Notes under the pieces: generated by a model
What the model was told of the DNA's origin: nothing
The model's database searches: none
The model's input: the letters and a program-made list of their open reading frames with translations, nothing else
Assembly: GCF_013694105.1 (NCBI RefSeq)
Contig: NZ_JACEFG010000001.1
Location: 1 to 64,000 of the forward strand
Length of the DNA stretch: 64,000 bases
Source: Halobacillus locisalis
GTDB taxonomy: Bacteria; Bacillota; Bacilli; Bacillales; Halobacillaceae
Direction of reading: 5' to 3'
Position numbers and translations under genes: made by a program
Part shown: piece after piece, positions 37,547-46,815 of the stretch
Layout of the letters: each line of letters starts with the position of its first letter
Numbering within the stretch: the stretch's first letter is position 1

Positions 37547-38315
37547 CCGTAAAAAGAAGACAGACAAGGGTGCTCCGAAGTGGATGACTACCTACGCAGA
37601 CATGGTCACGTTGATTTTAGTGTTCTTTGTACTATTGTTCTCGATGTCTCAAATTAACTTGGTTAAATTCGAGGCGATTGCTGAATCCTTTCGTAACCGA
37701 ATGATCTTTGACTTTTATCCATCTCAAGTAGAAAGTGAATACCCTACTGAATCAACAAAAGTCCAAGAAAATGGTGAAATGAATAACGAGTTCGAAGAAC
37801 CAACTGACACCCCGGATAACATTGCTGAAGAAGAGGCTACGAAAGCGATGGCTGACTTGGAAGAGTTGAAGAAAGAGGTCGACCAATACTTAGAAAACAA
37901 TCAGCTAAACGATATCATTTCGGCCAATCAAACGGAACGTGGTGTCGTGCTTGTTTTAGAAGAACAACTTCTATTTGAAACGAGTGAAGCCCAAATTCTT
38001 GACGGAGCGAAACCGTTCTTGAGTAAAGTCGGAACATTATTGATGAATATTCCGAACTTTATCAAAGTAGAAGGGCATACGGATAACCGTCAAATATCAA
38101 CCTTCCGTTACCCATCGAACTGGGAGCTTTCAGGCGCTAGAGCAAGTAGTGTCATCAGGTACTTAACCAACTCGACAGAAGGACTTGCTCCTTCCCGTTT
38201 CACGGCTGTTGCTTACGGCGACACGCGTCCGGTTGCACCTAATGATTCTCCTGAAAACTGGGGGAAAAATAGAAGGGTTGAAATAGTCATTTTAAAACCT
38301 GAATACAGCCAATAA
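37536..38315 (+). CDS. motS: Flagellar stator protein MotS
   Basis: A 259-residue MotB-type protein. One membrane helix follows PKWMTTYADMVTLILVFFVLLFS, in which the Asp is the ion-carrying residue. A plug/linker region (acidic, about residues 65-105) leads into an OmpA-like peptidoglycan-binding domain with VEGHTDNRQIS and SNWELSGARASSVIRYL. Sodium coupling is inferred from the MotPS family and the probable salt habitat. It starts within the 3' end of motP. Confidence 0.92.
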   Translation: MKLNRKKKTDKGAPKWMTTYADMVTLILVFFVLLFSMSQINLVKFEAIAESFRNRMIFDFYPSQVESEYPTESTKVQENGEMNNEFEEPTDTPDNIAEEEATKAMADLEELKKEVDQYLENNQLNDIISANQTERGVVLVLEEQLLFETSEAQILDGAKPFLSKVGTLLMNIPNFIKVEGHTDNRQISTFRYPSNWELSGARASSVIRYLTNSTEGLAPSRFTAVAYGDTRPVAPNDSPENWGKNRRVEIVILKPEYSQ

Positions 38316-38317
38316 CG

Positions 38318-38354
38318 AAGAGAGAGGACGTCAATGGGACGTCCTCTCTTTATA
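38318..38354. terminator. Bidirectional terminator between motS and acuC
   Basis: AGAGAGGACG / CGTCCTCTCT stem, with TTTATATT after it. Confidence 0.8.
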
Positions 38355-38371
38355 TTATTCGTGATTTAATG

Positions 38372-39547
38372 TCAAAAAGAATTGTTGTACTTCTTTTGAC
38401 TCGTAATAAGTTGAAGGGCTTTCTCCAGTACCTTGGCATTCTTTTCTGTAATCTCATTCTTACGTGGAATGGAGTCATAGCTGCCTTCAGGGTCATGCCA
38501 GTGAGTAGGCAATGTAACTGGAGACTCCTGTTGCCATTTCTTCAACCAGTCCTCAGGCAACGCCCCTTGGAAAGGTTGATCATCAAGCATCACTTTCCAT
38601 ATCTGCGCCCAAGCGCGTGGTACAACTCTCCAAATATCATAGCCTCCTCCACCTAAGGCAATCCATTTACCGTCGCAGTATTGGTGGGCAAGCTGATGGG
38701 CTAGCTCTGGGATCCGCTCATAGATCTTCATCGTTGAACATAGGTGGGTAAGTGGGTCCAAAAAATGTGCGTCGGCACCATTTTGTGTAACGATCACATC
38801 AGGCTTGAAGAATTCTGTTATTTCTCTGAAAGCGGATTCATAAACATGTAAAAAAGATTCATCCTCTGTAAAGGCATCAATTGGTAGATTGAAAGAATAT
38901 CCATAGCCTTCCTTCAACCCTCTCTCGTTGACGTTTCCTGTACCAGGGAACAAATACCGACCTGTTTCATGTATCGAAAAGGTGCACACATTCGGATCAT
39001 CATAAAAAGCCCATTGAACCCCGTCACCGTGGTGGGCATCGGTGTCTACATATAGGACTTTGCAATCGTATTTCTCGCGAAGGTAGCGGATTCCAACAGC
39101 TCCGTCATTGTAAATACAAAAGCCGGAAGCTTTCCGCTCAAACCCATGGTGTAATCCACCACCTAAATTTAGCGCGTGATCCACTTGTCCAGACAGGACA
39201 GCATCAATAGCAGAGAGGGTGCTACCTACCAGTAAAGAGGAGGCTTCGTGCATATCCTTGAACATGGGGGTATCTTCAGTACCGATTCCATATTCGAGAC
39301 CTTCCTCTTCTGTTAGAAGTCCTTTACCGGCCTTTTGTACAGCGTTAATATATTTTTTACTATGTGCAAGAGCCAATTCCTCATCTGTTGCGTGACGAGC
39401 AGGGATGAGGTCCTTTTGGTGTAATGATCCAGCTGACTCTAATAATTCTTTTGCCAAAATCACGCGCATTTGATTGAAGGGGTGATCGTCTCTAAAGCGA
39501 TATGTCGTAAAGTCTTCGGAAAATACAAATCCAGATCTACAGCTCAT
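38372..39547 (-). CDS. acuC: Acetoin utilization protein AcuC, histone deacetylase family
   Basis: A 391-residue zinc-dependent deacetylase of the HDAC family. Catalytic and metal residues are in LGGGLHHGFERK (tandem His), DTDAHHGDGVQWAFYDD and NGADAHFLDPL. In B. subtilis AcuC removes the acetyl group that AcuA puts on acetyl-CoA synthetase. ATG 39547 overlaps the acuB stop (ATGA), so the earlier in-frame start at 39574 is unlikely. It ends the acuABC operon. Confidence 0.93.
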   Translation of the reverse strand: MSCRSGFVFSEDFTTYRFRDDHPFNQMRVILAKELLESAGSLHQKDLIPARHATDEELALAHSKKYINAVQKAGKGLLTEEEGLEYGIGTEDTPMFKDMHEASSLLVGSTLSAIDAVLSGQVDHALNLGGGLHHGFERKASGFCIYNDGAVGIRYLREKYDCKVLYVDTDAHHGDGVQWAFYDDPNVCTFSIHETGRYLFPGTGNVNERGLKEGYGYSFNLPIDAFTEDESFLHVYESAFREITEFFKPDVIVTQNGADAHFLDPLTHLCSTMKIYERIPELAHQLAHQYCDGKWIALGGGGYDIWRVVPRAWAQIWKVMLDDQPFQGALPEDWLKKWQQESPVTLPTHWHDPEGSYDSIPRKNEITEKNAKVLEKALQLITSQKKYNNSF

Positions 39548-40191
39548 GATGACATCCCTGGCATCTTCGGCCATAAGACTTCATAGCCTTCTGATTTCAA
39601 GTCCTCAATGATCGGTAACGGATTCATCGTTTGCAGGCGCACAACGATGATCTTATAACCCGAATCTGGCTTGTATGGATAGATCAAGACTGAGCTAATG
39701 TTGACTTTTCGTTTTCCGAATACCTGAGTCACTTGTGGTAACATACCCGGCTTATTTAGAACTTTCACTTCAATCTGAGAGCTTTGTACATGTGTTCCTG
39801 TGAGTTGAATCAAAGTATAAAGCATATCTTTCTCTGTTAATATACCGACGAGTTTGTTATTTCGTGTAACAGGCACACTTGCGATTTCTTGCTCGTAGAA
39901 AATTGAAGCGACTTCTTCAACAAAGTCTAGCGGGTGCACAGTCGTTACTGGAGTCGTCATAATAGACTCAATCGGGTTCTGTAATTCTTTTTGGTGGGTA
40001 TCTTTCTCAAAAATCGAGGGGCTCGCGTCTCTGACATCACGGTCTGAGACAATCCCGATTACATGATTCTGTCGATCTACGATAGGAATATGTCGAATGT
40101 GGTTTTCGTGGAGTAGTTTCAGAGCTGTTTCTATGGTGGCACTCGCTTCAAGTGTAATCACTTCTGTTTTCATGATTTCTTCAACAACCAT
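39544..40191 (-). CDS. acuB: Acetoin utilization protein AcuB (CBS-CBS-ACT)
   Basis: A 215-residue protein with two CBS domains (about residues 4-60 and 75-130; HIRHIPIVDRQNHVIGIVSD and VPVTRNNKLVGILTEKD) and a C-terminal ACT domain (about 140-210; QSSQIEVKVLNKPGMLPQV). It probably senses a nucleotide and a small ligand; its precise task beside AcuA and AcuC is not known. It overlaps acuC by 4 nt and follows acuA by 4 nt. Confidence 0.93.
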   Translation of the reverse strand: MVVEEIMKTEVITLEASATIETALKLLHENHIRHIPIVDRQNHVIGIVSDRDVRDASPSIFEKDTHQKELQNPIESIMTTPVTTVHPLDFVEEVASIFYEQEIASVPVTRNNKLVGILTEKDMLYTLIQLTGTHVQSSQIEVKVLNKPGMLPQVTQVFGKRKVNISSVLIYPYKPDSGYKIIVVRLQTMNPLPIIEDLKSEGYEVLWPKMPGMSS

Positions 40192-40195
40192 AAAC

Positions 40196-40843
40196 TTACC
40201 TCCTTGCTTGGCGATATTGATGTCTTGTTAAAAAGCGTAACGTGTCAAATTGCTCAACGGAATCTTCTGACACATGTTTTCCGATTTTAACCATTAAACA
40301 GTTGGCAGGGTGAGAGATGATTTCAGGATCATCTGTAGGGGAAGGAGTCAAACCTCCGGCAGCCATCATTTTTTCCATGACTTTGCGGTAATCCCATATG
40401 TTCAGTCCTGTGCCCTTCAAGTCCCAGTGCCAATAATACTCAGTAGAAATGACAATGTAATGTTCCATATACTCATCTCTCATCGACACTTCTAATAACC
40501 TTGAGCCGATTCTATAACCTCTGAACTGAGGAATGACTTCGATTGCTCCAAGCTCTATGAGGTTTTCCATTTCTCCTTCAGACCATCGCTCTAACGGATC
40601 AGGGTGAAGAAAAGTGACATACCCAACGATGTTTTCGTTGTTTCTAGCTATGATAATCCTTCCTTCTTCGAAATCAGCAATGCTTTTGACCGCTTCGAAT
40701 TGTTTGTCAGCAGGACGAAAAGCTTTAAGTCCCTCATCAAATGTGTAGGGAGCTAATTCCTCCGATGAGAGTGGACCTTCAACCACAACAGGTCCATGTT
40801 CAGAATCAAACGCTTCCCTGTAATACGTTTTCTCGTGTTTCAT
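40196..40843 (-). CDS. acuA: Protein acetyltransferase AcuA (GNAT)
   Basis: A 215-residue GNAT-fold protein. The N-terminus (KTYYREAFDSEHGPVVVEGP) and the acetyl-CoA loop region VIPQFRGYRIGSRLLEVSM are as in AcuA of B. subtilis, which acetylates and inactivates acetyl-CoA synthetase AcsA. It is the first gene of acuABC, with its own promoter. In B. subtilis acsA is next door; here a PBP gene takes that place, so its substrate must be encoded elsewhere. Confidence 0.92.
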   Translation of the reverse strand: MKHEKTYYREAFDSEHGPVVVEGPLSSEELAPYTFDEGLKAFRPADKQFEAVKSIADFEEGRIIIARNNENIVGYVTFLHPDPLERWSEGEMENLIELGAIEVIPQFRGYRIGSRLLEVSMRDEYMEHYIVISTEYYWHWDLKGTGLNIWDYRKVMEKMMAAGGLTPSPTDDPEIISHPANCLMVKIGKHVSEDSVEQFDTLRFLTRHQYRQARR

Positions 40844-40882
40844 TTATCCACCGCCTCTAGTAGAAAATATTGGCTATTACCC

Positions 40883-40910
40883 ATTATACATCATATTTTT
40901 CGATTGTCAT
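40883..40910 (-). promoter_or_regulatory. Sigma-A promoter of acuABC
   Basis: On the minus strand ATGACA (40910-40905), 16 nt, TATAAT (40888-40883). It ends about 40 nt before acuA. I find no convincing CRE in this gap, although B. subtilis acuABC is under CcpA control. Confidence 0.65.
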
Positions 40911-40915
40911 GAAAA

Positions 40916-40955
40916 GAAAAGCTTCGACCAAAATGAGGTCGAAGCTTTTTGTGAA
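40916..40955 (-). terminator. Terminator of the class A PBP gene
   Basis: On the minus strand AAAAGCTTCGACC / GGTCGAAGCTTTT pair around TCATTTT, a 13 bp stem. It separates the PBP gene from acuA. Confidence 0.88.
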
Positions 40956-40970
40956 AATAGAGTGATACAG

Positions 40971-43934
40971 TTAGTTACTGCCTTCATCAGAAGATCCTTC
41001 ACCATTTCCGGATCCTTCTCCTCCAGAATCATCGTTGCCTTCAGGCTCCGGCTCCGGTTCAGGCTCCGGTTCAGGCTCAGGCTCTGGTTCAGGCTCTGGC
41101 TCCGGCTCAGGTTCTGGTTCAGGCTCCGGGTCAGGAGTAGGTTCAGGCTCTGGCTCTGGTGCACCTGGATTCCCGACCGTTGCTGCACCGGATAAACCGG
41201 ATGATGCCCCGAAGTAGTCAACTGCTCGAACAGCATATATTCCTTCTGCTCCAGAGAAGCTCATAGCATTGTCAACACTACTTCCGACAAGTGAGAATGA
41301 CCCTCCTGGTACAGAAGCTCTGTACACGCGGTAACCGACAACGTCGTTGCTTGCTGATGGAGACCAGCTCAACGTTGATCCACTAGCTGATACTGTTCCA
41401 GGAGTAGCTGGTGCTTGCCCATCATTCGGAACAGACGATGTGGATGAACCAATGCTTCCGGCTGACGGTAGTGCAACATTCGAGAAGCCTCCTGTATTCG
41501 GGAGGAGTTCTCTTAGAACAGCAGGGCTCGTATATCCATTTTCTTTCAAGAATTCTGGTTTTAGAGTAACTCCGCCACCATCGATGATGAATTCACGAGG
41601 TGTATTAGGTCCGGCAATCGCCATTTGACCTTTCACTTGTACGAAGTCGCCGCCCATTAAGCTATCGTCTACTGTAGTTGGCGCATATTTCGCATTGTAA
41701 ATATCGCTTCTAGCTAACCCGACAGATGCACAAAGGTCGGAAGCGAGTAAGCCTGAAGTGGCACAATACGAACGTCTTACAAGGCCACCAGGGCTCTGGA
41801 AGCCGCTATCTGGAACCATAAGGTCAGGTCGTACTTCAGATACGGCATTGACCACATCCGCCCAGACACCTTGCGTACGGTTACTATAACCTCTGTCCAG
41901 TCCTTTATCTTTGTCATATCCAGTCCACATACTTACTGTGACATTCGGGTTCGTAGCGACGAACCAAGAGTCTTTATAATCTTGGGACGTACCCGTTTTA
42001 CCAGCCCAGTCCACACCAGGATAGCTTAACTGACTACGAACACGGCCAGCCGTTCCGTATTCGAGAACATCTCTCATCATATCAATCATGAGGTAGGCTG
42101 TTTGAGGAGAATAGACTTCTGTTTTCTCAGATTCGTGCTGATAAACAGTTTCTCCATCTTTTGTTTCGATTTTTTCGATGATATACGCATCCGTATAACT
42201 TCCCATGTTGCCGAACGTTGCATAGGCATTTGTATTCTCTTCTACAGTGAACTCTTTAGCACCTAATGCTAGGGAAGGGATCTCATAATCGACGTCTGAG
42301 AATCCGGAGAAGCCCATTTTCTCTAAATAATTTTTGGCAGGGTTCTGCGGCAGTATTTCCACATACTGTTTAACAGCTGGAATGTTGTAAGACCATGCCA
42401 GCGCGTAACGTGCAGAAACGAATCCTTTATGGCCACCAGAGTAGTTGTTCACTTCTGTTGATATTCCAGGGTAGGTATAAGGAACGTCCGCGATCACTGT
42501 ACCAGGCTGCGCAGCCCCCATATCCATACTTGGCCCATAAACAAGGAGCGGCTTGATGGTACTTCCGATGGAGCGGCGTGCGTCTGTAGCGTGATTCAAT
42601 TGCTCAATATCGAAATCACGTCCGCCGATAAAGCCTAAGATTTTACCAGTTGTATTCTCGATCACCATACTTCCGACTTGAACAGGAAGGGTGACAGGTA
42701 CTTGCTCACCTGTTTCAGGGTCTGTTTCATACGTCGTTTTATCACGCCCGTAGTTCTGGTATGCGTTTTTGACCTTTTGCATCGTATCGTAAACGGGCTT
42801 GTCTATAGTCGAGTGAATTTTATAACCACCAGAACTTAGTTCTCGACGTGCTAGAGTCATATATTCGCCGTTTAACTCTTCATTTTCTTCTAATTCTTGT
42901 TCCGTATAACCGTCTTGTTTCGCTAACGTAACTTTCAACACATCTTGTGCTCTTTCTTGAATCTCAGTCGTTAGATAAGGGTATCGGACGAAAGCAGATT
43001 CTGTTGACTTGGCTAACGTCTCTTCAGTAACCTCAAACTTCATCGCTGCATCATATTCTTCCTGCGTAATATATTCCGCAGCGAGCATACGCTCTAAAAC
43101 TTCATGCATACGATCGATACCAGGCTCTAGTCCTTCAGGGGATTTGATTTCTCCGCCATTTGTGAAAGGAGTGTAACCGAAAGGGGATTGTGGTAAACCA
43201 GCAATAAAGGCTGATTGAGCTAGATTTAACTCACTGACATCCTTTCCGAAGATTCCTTGAGCGGCTGCTTGCACACCGGCAACGTTTTGGCCGTTTGCAT
43301 TACGTCCGAAAGGGACAATGTTCAGGTAAGCTTCTAAAATGTCTTCTTTTTCAAAGAAACGTTCGACTCTTAGGGCGAGGAGCATTTCTTTCGCTTTCCG
43401 TTCAAACGATACTTCGTTTGTGAGGATCTGGTTCTTTACAAGCTGTTGAGTGAGGGTACTACCACCGGTTTTGACGGAGGAATTTGTCACTTCTTGAACG
43501 ACCGCACGCATAATCGCTTTGGGTACGACTCCTTTGTGCTCATCAAAGTACTCGTCCTCGGTCGCGACGACAGCATTCTTTAAGTGACTGCTCACGTCTT
43601 CCAGTTTGATTTCCTCTCGGTAAAGGTCAGATTGGACTTTCCCGAGCATTGTATTCTGATCACTAAAATACATCTCAGATGTTTCTGAGTAGTTGTAAAT
43701 GTTTTGTGTCATCTCTTCTTTGCTTTCTATCGGTTGATCTTTGACAAGGGATGCGAAATACCCTGCGCCGACACCACCGGCAAAGAAAAGACCAATGACG
43801 CCTATGATGATAAAGAACAAAACAATATTCCATACGACATCATACGTGATTCTTGAACTCTTCTGCAGTGTTCCTTTTTGCCAAAAAGATTTCATATCCA
43901 GTTTATTTCGACCATTTTTTTGGTTATTAGACAT
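40971..43934 (-). CDS. Class A penicillin-binding protein with FN3 and Glu-Pro repeat tail
   Basis: A 987-residue PBP1A-type enzyme. One TM helix (about residues 35-60) precedes a glycosyltransferase domain with [13 protein letters not shown] and [12 protein letters not shown], then a transpeptidase domain with [10 protein letters not shown] (active Ser), SYN and [12 protein letters not shown] fibronectin-III-like domain (about 835-915) and a tail of about 20 Glu-Pro pairs close the protein. ATG 43934 has AGGGGG 7 nt upstream; 43940 and 43958 do not fit. It builds peptidoglycan outside the membrane. It lies where acsA lies in B. subtilis. Confidence 0.92.
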   Translation of the reverse strand: MSNNQKNGRNKLDMKSFWQKGTLQKSSRITYDVVWNIVLFFIIIGVIGLFFAGGVGAGYFASLVKDQPIESKEEMTQNIYNYSETSEMYFSDQNTMLGKVQSDLYREEIKLEDVSSHLKNAVVATEDEYFDEHKGVVPKAIMRAVVQEVTNSSVKTGGSTLTQQLVKNQILTNEVSFERKAKEMLLALRVERFFEKEDILEAYLNIVPFGRNANGQNVAGVQAAAQGIFGKDVSELNLAQSAFIAGLPQSPFGYTPFTNGGEIKSPEGLEPGIDRMHEVLERMLAAEYITQEEYDAAMKFEVTEETLAKSTESAFVRYPYLTTEIQERAQDVLKVTLAKQDGYTEQELEENEELNGEYMTLARRELSSGGYKIHSTIDKPVYDTMQKVKNAYQNYGRDKTTYETDPETGEQVPVTLPVQVGSMVIENTTGKILGFIGGRDFDIEQLNHATDARRSIGSTIKPLLVYGPSMDMGAAQPGTVIADVPYTYPGISTEVNNYSGGHKGFVSARYALAWSYNIPAVKQYVEILPQNPAKNYLEKMGFSGFSDVDYEIPSLALGAKEFTVEENTNAYATFGNMGSYTDAYIIEKIETKDGETVYQHESEKTEVYSPQTAYLMIDMMRDVLEYGTAGRVRSQLSYPGVDWAGKTGTSQDYKDSWFVATNPNVTVSMWTGYDKDKGLDRGYSNRTQGVWADVVNAVSEVRPDLMVPDSGFQSPGGLVRRSYCATSGLLASDLCASVGLARSDIYNAKYAPTTVDDSLMGGDFVQVKGQMAIAGPNTPREFIIDGGGVTLKPEFLKENGYTSPAVLRELLPNTGGFSNVALPSAGSIGSSTSSVPNDGQAPATPGTVSASGSTLSWSPSASNDVVGYRVYRASVPGGSFSLVGSSVDNAMSFSGAEGIYAVRAVDYFGASSGLSGAATVGNPGAPEPEPEPTPDPEPEPEPEPEPEPEPEPEPEPEPEPEPEPEGNDDSGGEGSGNGEGSSDEGSN
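41035..41170 (-). repeat. In-frame 6/12-bp tandem repeat coding for Glu-Pro
   Basis: Degenerate units of GGTTCAGGCTCC type on the plus strand, that is, repeated GAACCx/GAGCCx on the coding strand. Third-base variation between units suggests an old, purified array, yet the array length may differ among strains by replication slippage. Confidence 0.85.
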
Positions 43935-44013
43935 TATCATACCCCCTAAAAAATCCACTCACAATTATAACACACGAGAAGGGGTTAGGACATATTTCCA
44001 ATGAATTATCTAG

Positions 44014-44051
44014 TTGCTTTTTTTGATGAGGTGTGGTAAATATAGTACATA
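44014..44051 (+). promoter_or_regulatory. Probable promoter of the tyrS leader
   Basis: Two overlapping sigma-A options: TTGATG (44023)-17 nt-TACATA (44046) and TTGCTT (44014)-17 nt-TAAATA (44037). Either would start transcription just before the T-box leader. Confidence 0.45.
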
Positions 44052-44292
44052 GTTTCATAAGCGTGCGTTGAAGGATTGCAGTAAAAATACAAATCCCTGG
44101 CTAAGAGAACTGACGGATGGTGCAAGTCAGTGCATATTTGTTTTTGAAGTACGATCTGGAGCGGATCTTCTGGTATGAATCAGAAGACGGCTTAATGTAG
44201 CCGTTATCGATACAAGTGGCGCTTTCAAGCGCAACAAGGGTGGTACCGCGAATAGACCTCGTCCCTTTTCAGGGGATGAGGTCTATTTTTTT
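44052..44292 (+). promoter_or_regulatory. T-box leader of tyrS (tyrosine tRNA riboswitch)
   Basis: The T-box sequence AAGGGTGGTACCGCG is at 44236-44250, followed by the terminator ATAGACCTCGTCCC / GGGGATGAGGTCTAT with a T-run (44252-44292). Stem I shows AGAGAAC and GGTGCAAGTCAG, and the specifier is TAC at 44150-44152 in GAAGTACGATC, matching tyrosine. Uncharged tRNA-Tyr binding should favour the antiterminator and switch tyrS on. Confidence 0.93.
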
Positions 44293-44347
44293 ATCCTTTT
44301 ATCGATAATTACGGCAAGAAAAAAAGTGAAAATTGAGGGGTGTCAAG

Positions 44348-45616
44348 ATGGATGTACTAAAAGATTTACAAGAACGTGGGTTAGTTAACCAAATTACAGA
44401 TGAAGAGGGTCTCGCCAAGCATTTACGTGAAAAACAAGTCACGTTATACTGCGGGTTCGATCCAACAGCGGACAGTTTGCACATCGGGCATTTGCTACCT
44501 GTCTTAATGCTGAAACGATTTCAGAAAGCCGGACACCGTCCTATCGCGTTAGTCGGCGGAGGGACAGGTATGATCGGTGACCCGAGTGGTCGATCAACAG
44601 AAAGACAGTTGAACTCCGAAGAAGTCGTTCATGGGTTCAGTGAAAGTATCAAAAAACAACTTGCTAAGATTCTCAACTTCGATGAAGGGGAAAATGCAGC
44701 GGTTGCTCGTAACAACCACGAGTGGTTGTCTCAAATGACGATTATTGATTTTCTCAGAGACACAGGAAAGCATTTCGGAATCAATTACATGCTAGCAAAG
44801 GATTCTGTAGAGTCCAGAATCGAACATGGCATCAGTTTCACTGAATTTACGTACATGATACTACAGTCACTTGACTTCCAACAGCTTCACGAAAAAGAGA
44901 ACTGTACGTTGCAAATTGGTGGAAGCGATCAATGGGGGAACATTACAGCTGGGCTCGAATTGTTAAGACGTACGGCTGCCGGTGAAAAAGAGGTAGAAGC
45001 TTACGGCTTGACCGTTCCATTGATTACAAAAGCGGACGGTTCTAAATTCGGAAAGACAGCGGGTGGCGCCATTTGGCTAGATCCGGAAAAAACGACGCCG
45101 TACGAGTTTTACCAGTTCTGGATCAATGCAGATGATCGGGATGTAATCAAGTTCTTGAAGTCCTTTACATTCTTGGAGATGGATGAAATTGCGGAACTTG
45201 AAAAAGAAGTGAAGGAACAGCCGGAGAAGCGTGTCGCTCAACGACGACTGGCAGAAGAAATGACGAAGCTTGTTCACAATGACGAAGCTTTAGCGCAGGC
45301 TGAACGAATCACGGAAGCTTTATTCAGTGGGGATATCAAGTCTCTTACGGGTGATGAAATCGAGCAAGGATTCAAAGATGTACCTGCTTTCATTTCTGAG
45401 GAGAAAGAACCTCAATTGCTTCAGCTTTTAGTAGATGCCGGAATCGCGTCATCAAAACGCCAGGCGAGGGAAGACATCTCGAATGGTGCCGTTTACATCA
45501 ATGGAGAGCGAAACCAAGATCTTAAGCACACAATCTCAGATGAAGATCGAATTGAAGATCGATTTATGATCATTCGTCGCGGTAAGAAAAAATACTTTTT
45601 GATTCGTTTTCAATAA
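44348..45616 (+). CDS. tyrS: Tyrosyl-tRNA synthetase
   Basis: A 422-residue class I synthetase that charges tRNA-Tyr. The N-terminal domain has CGFDPTADSLHIGHLLP with the HIGH motif, GGSDQWGNITAGLEL, and KFGKTAGG as the KMSKS-type loop. A C-terminal S4-like domain (SSKRQAREDISNGAVYINGE) binds the tRNA. ATG 44348 has GAGGGGTG about 7 nt upstream. Regulation is by the T-box upstream. It converges on rpsD across a tandem repeat. Confidence 0.96.
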   Translation: MDVLKDLQERGLVNQITDEEGLAKHLREKQVTLYCGFDPTADSLHIGHLLPVLMLKRFQKAGHRPIALVGGGTGMIGDPSGRSTERQLNSEEVVHGFSESIKKQLAKILNFDEGENAAVARNNHEWLSQMTIIDFLRDTGKHFGINYMLAKDSVESRIEHGISFTEFTYMILQSLDFQQLHEKENCTLQIGGSDQWGNITAGLELLRRTAAGEKEVEAYGLTVPLITKADGSKFGKTAGGAIWLDPEKTTPYEFYQFWINADDRDVIKFLKSFTFLEMDEIAELEKEVKEQPEKRVAQRRLAEEMTKLVHNDEALAQAERITEALFSGDIKSLTGDEIEQGFKDVPAFISEEKEPQLLQLLVDAGIASSKRQAREDISNGAVYINGERNQDLKHTISDEDRIEDRFMIIRRGKKKYFLIRFQ

Positions 45617-45620
45617 TTTG

Positions 45621-45653
45621 GAGCCTCAACCTATTTAGGTTGAGGCTTTGTTT
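45621..45653 (+). terminator. Terminator after tyrS
   Basis: AGCCTCAACC / GGTTGAGGCT stem with TATTTA loop, then TTTGTTTG. Confidence 0.85.
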
Positions 45654-45669
45654 GTATGATTGCTTAATT

Positions 45670-45775
45670 GTGGAGTCGAATACTTTAGTTTCCATGTAGG
45701 TTTCTCAAGTTGTGATGTCGAATTCTCTAATTAGGTTGTCGAATTCTTAAATTACGATGTCGAATCCCTAAATAG
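45670..45775. repeat. Tandem repeat of five 21-22 nt units
   Basis: Units start at 45670, 45691, 45712, 45734 and 45755. The last three are alike (GATGTCGAATTCTTAAATTA type); the first keeps GTCGAAT and the second is strongly decayed. No frame spans it. It lies between the terminators of convergent tyrS and rpsD. Confidence 0.8.
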
Positions 45776-45801
45776 CACACTCATGACCTCTTTTTATACA
45801 C

Positions 45802-45834
45802 AAAAAAACCGCCGTTCAGGACGGCGGTTTTCAA
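45802..45834 (-). terminator. Terminator of rpsD
   Basis: On the minus strand AAAACCGCCGT / ACGGCGGTTTT with CCTGA loop and seven T. Very GC-rich stem. Confidence 0.92.
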
Positions 45835-45839
45835 ATCTA

Positions 45840-46442
45840 TTAACGAGAGTAGAATTCAACGATAAGAGCTTCGTTGATTTCAGAAGGAAGTTCCGCACGC
45901 TCAGGGAAACGAGAGTACGTACCTTCACGCTTGTCTTCGTCGAACGTCAAGTATTCAGGAACGAAGTTATTTACTTCGATCGCTTCTTCTACAACGTTCA
46001 GTTTTTGAGATTTTTCACGAAGGCTGATCGTTTGACCAGGTGCTACGCGGTAAGATGGAATGTCAACGCGACCACCATCTACAGTTACGTGACCGTGAGT
46101 AACTAGCTGACGAGCTTGGCTGCGCGTACGAGCTAGACCTAGACGGTACACTAGGTTGTCTAGACGAGATTCAAGAAGGATCATGAAGTTCTCACCATGG
46201 ATACCTTTCATGTTACCAGCTTGGTCGAATAGACGACGGAATTGACGTTCAGTCAATCCGTACATGAAACGAAGCTTCTGCTTCTCTTGAAGCTGAAGAC
46301 CGAATTCAGATAGTTTTTTACGTTGGTTTGGACCATGTTGTCCAGGAGCGTAAGGGCGCTTTTCAAGTTCCTTACCAGTTCCGCTTAAAGAAATACCATA
46401 ACGACGTGATTTTTTCCAGGTTGGACCTGTATAACGTGCCAT
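45840..46442 (-). CDS. rpsD: Ribosomal protein S4
   Basis: A 200-residue S4 protein that binds 16S rRNA early in 30S assembly. It opens [18 protein letters not shown], and the S4 RNA-binding domain is [20 protein letters not shown] with [19 protein letters not shown] 46442 has AAAGGAGGA upstream; the frame stays open 29 codons further into the leader, but that is not the start. As in B. subtilis it is a lone gene, apart from the other ribosomal protein operons. Confidence 0.96.
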   Translation of the reverse strand: MARYTGPTWKKSRRYGISLSGTGKELEKRPYAPGQHGPNQRKKLSEFGLQLQEKQKLRFMYGLTERQFRRLFDQAGNMKGIHGENFMILLESRLDNLVYRLGLARTRSQARQLVTHGHVTVDGGRVDIPSYRVAPGQTISLREKSQKLNVVEEAIEVNNFVPEYLTFDEDKREGTYSRFPERAELPSEINEALIVEFYSR

Positions 46443-46625
46443 TGGGATTTCCTCCTTTATTATTTTATTTTGCATAAAATAAGAACCGTGTGTCCTCGTT
46501 CCGATGCTCATTATGTTTTCATGCACCATCGCTCCAGCAGCAGAGAGTTACACGATGCACCTCTTCGTTGAGGAACAAAATGAATACAACGGCGGCTCAC
46601 ATAGGCTGCCATTTATTTTACACAA
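46443..46625 (-). promoter_or_regulatory. 5' leader of rpsD, likely S4 autoregulatory target
   Basis: About 180 nt lie between the promoter and the start codon and can fold (for example GGCAGCC / GGCTGCC-type and GGTGCAT segments). In B. subtilis S4 represses its own gene by binding such a leader. No open frame with an RBS is seen here except the read-through noted for rpsD. Confidence 0.6.
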
Positions 46626-46630
46626 CGAAT

Positions 46631-46659
46631 AGTATAATCTTTTTATGAAGTTACGTCAA
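46631..46659 (-). promoter_or_regulatory. Sigma-A promoter of rpsD
   Basis: TTGACG (46659-46654), 17 nt, TATACT (46636-46631) on the minus strand. Ten of twelve consensus bases. Confidence 0.85.
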
Positions 46660-46815
46660 GGCACATTCCAAAAACGTAAGGTTTCTTTTTAAAAGAAATG
46701 AGGTAGTAATAAGAAAAATGAAAAATTTACATATTAGTAGTCGTTTCGATGTGTAAAGTAGTGGTACAATAGACTCAATCAATAGTCGGAGAAAAGAAAG
46801 GTGAGGTTACTGGTC

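Noticed and set aside
41035-41217. Plus-strand frame of alternating Gly-Ser across the PBP tail
   Set aside because: It is the antisense of the Glu-Pro repeat; no RBS and no start context.
45670-45775. CRISPR array
   Set aside because: The period is 21-22 nt with no spacers; units abut directly and decay toward one end. No cas gene is near.
46443-46529. N-terminal extension of S4
   Set aside because: S4 starts at MARYTGP with a strong RBS directly upstream; the extension is leader sequence.
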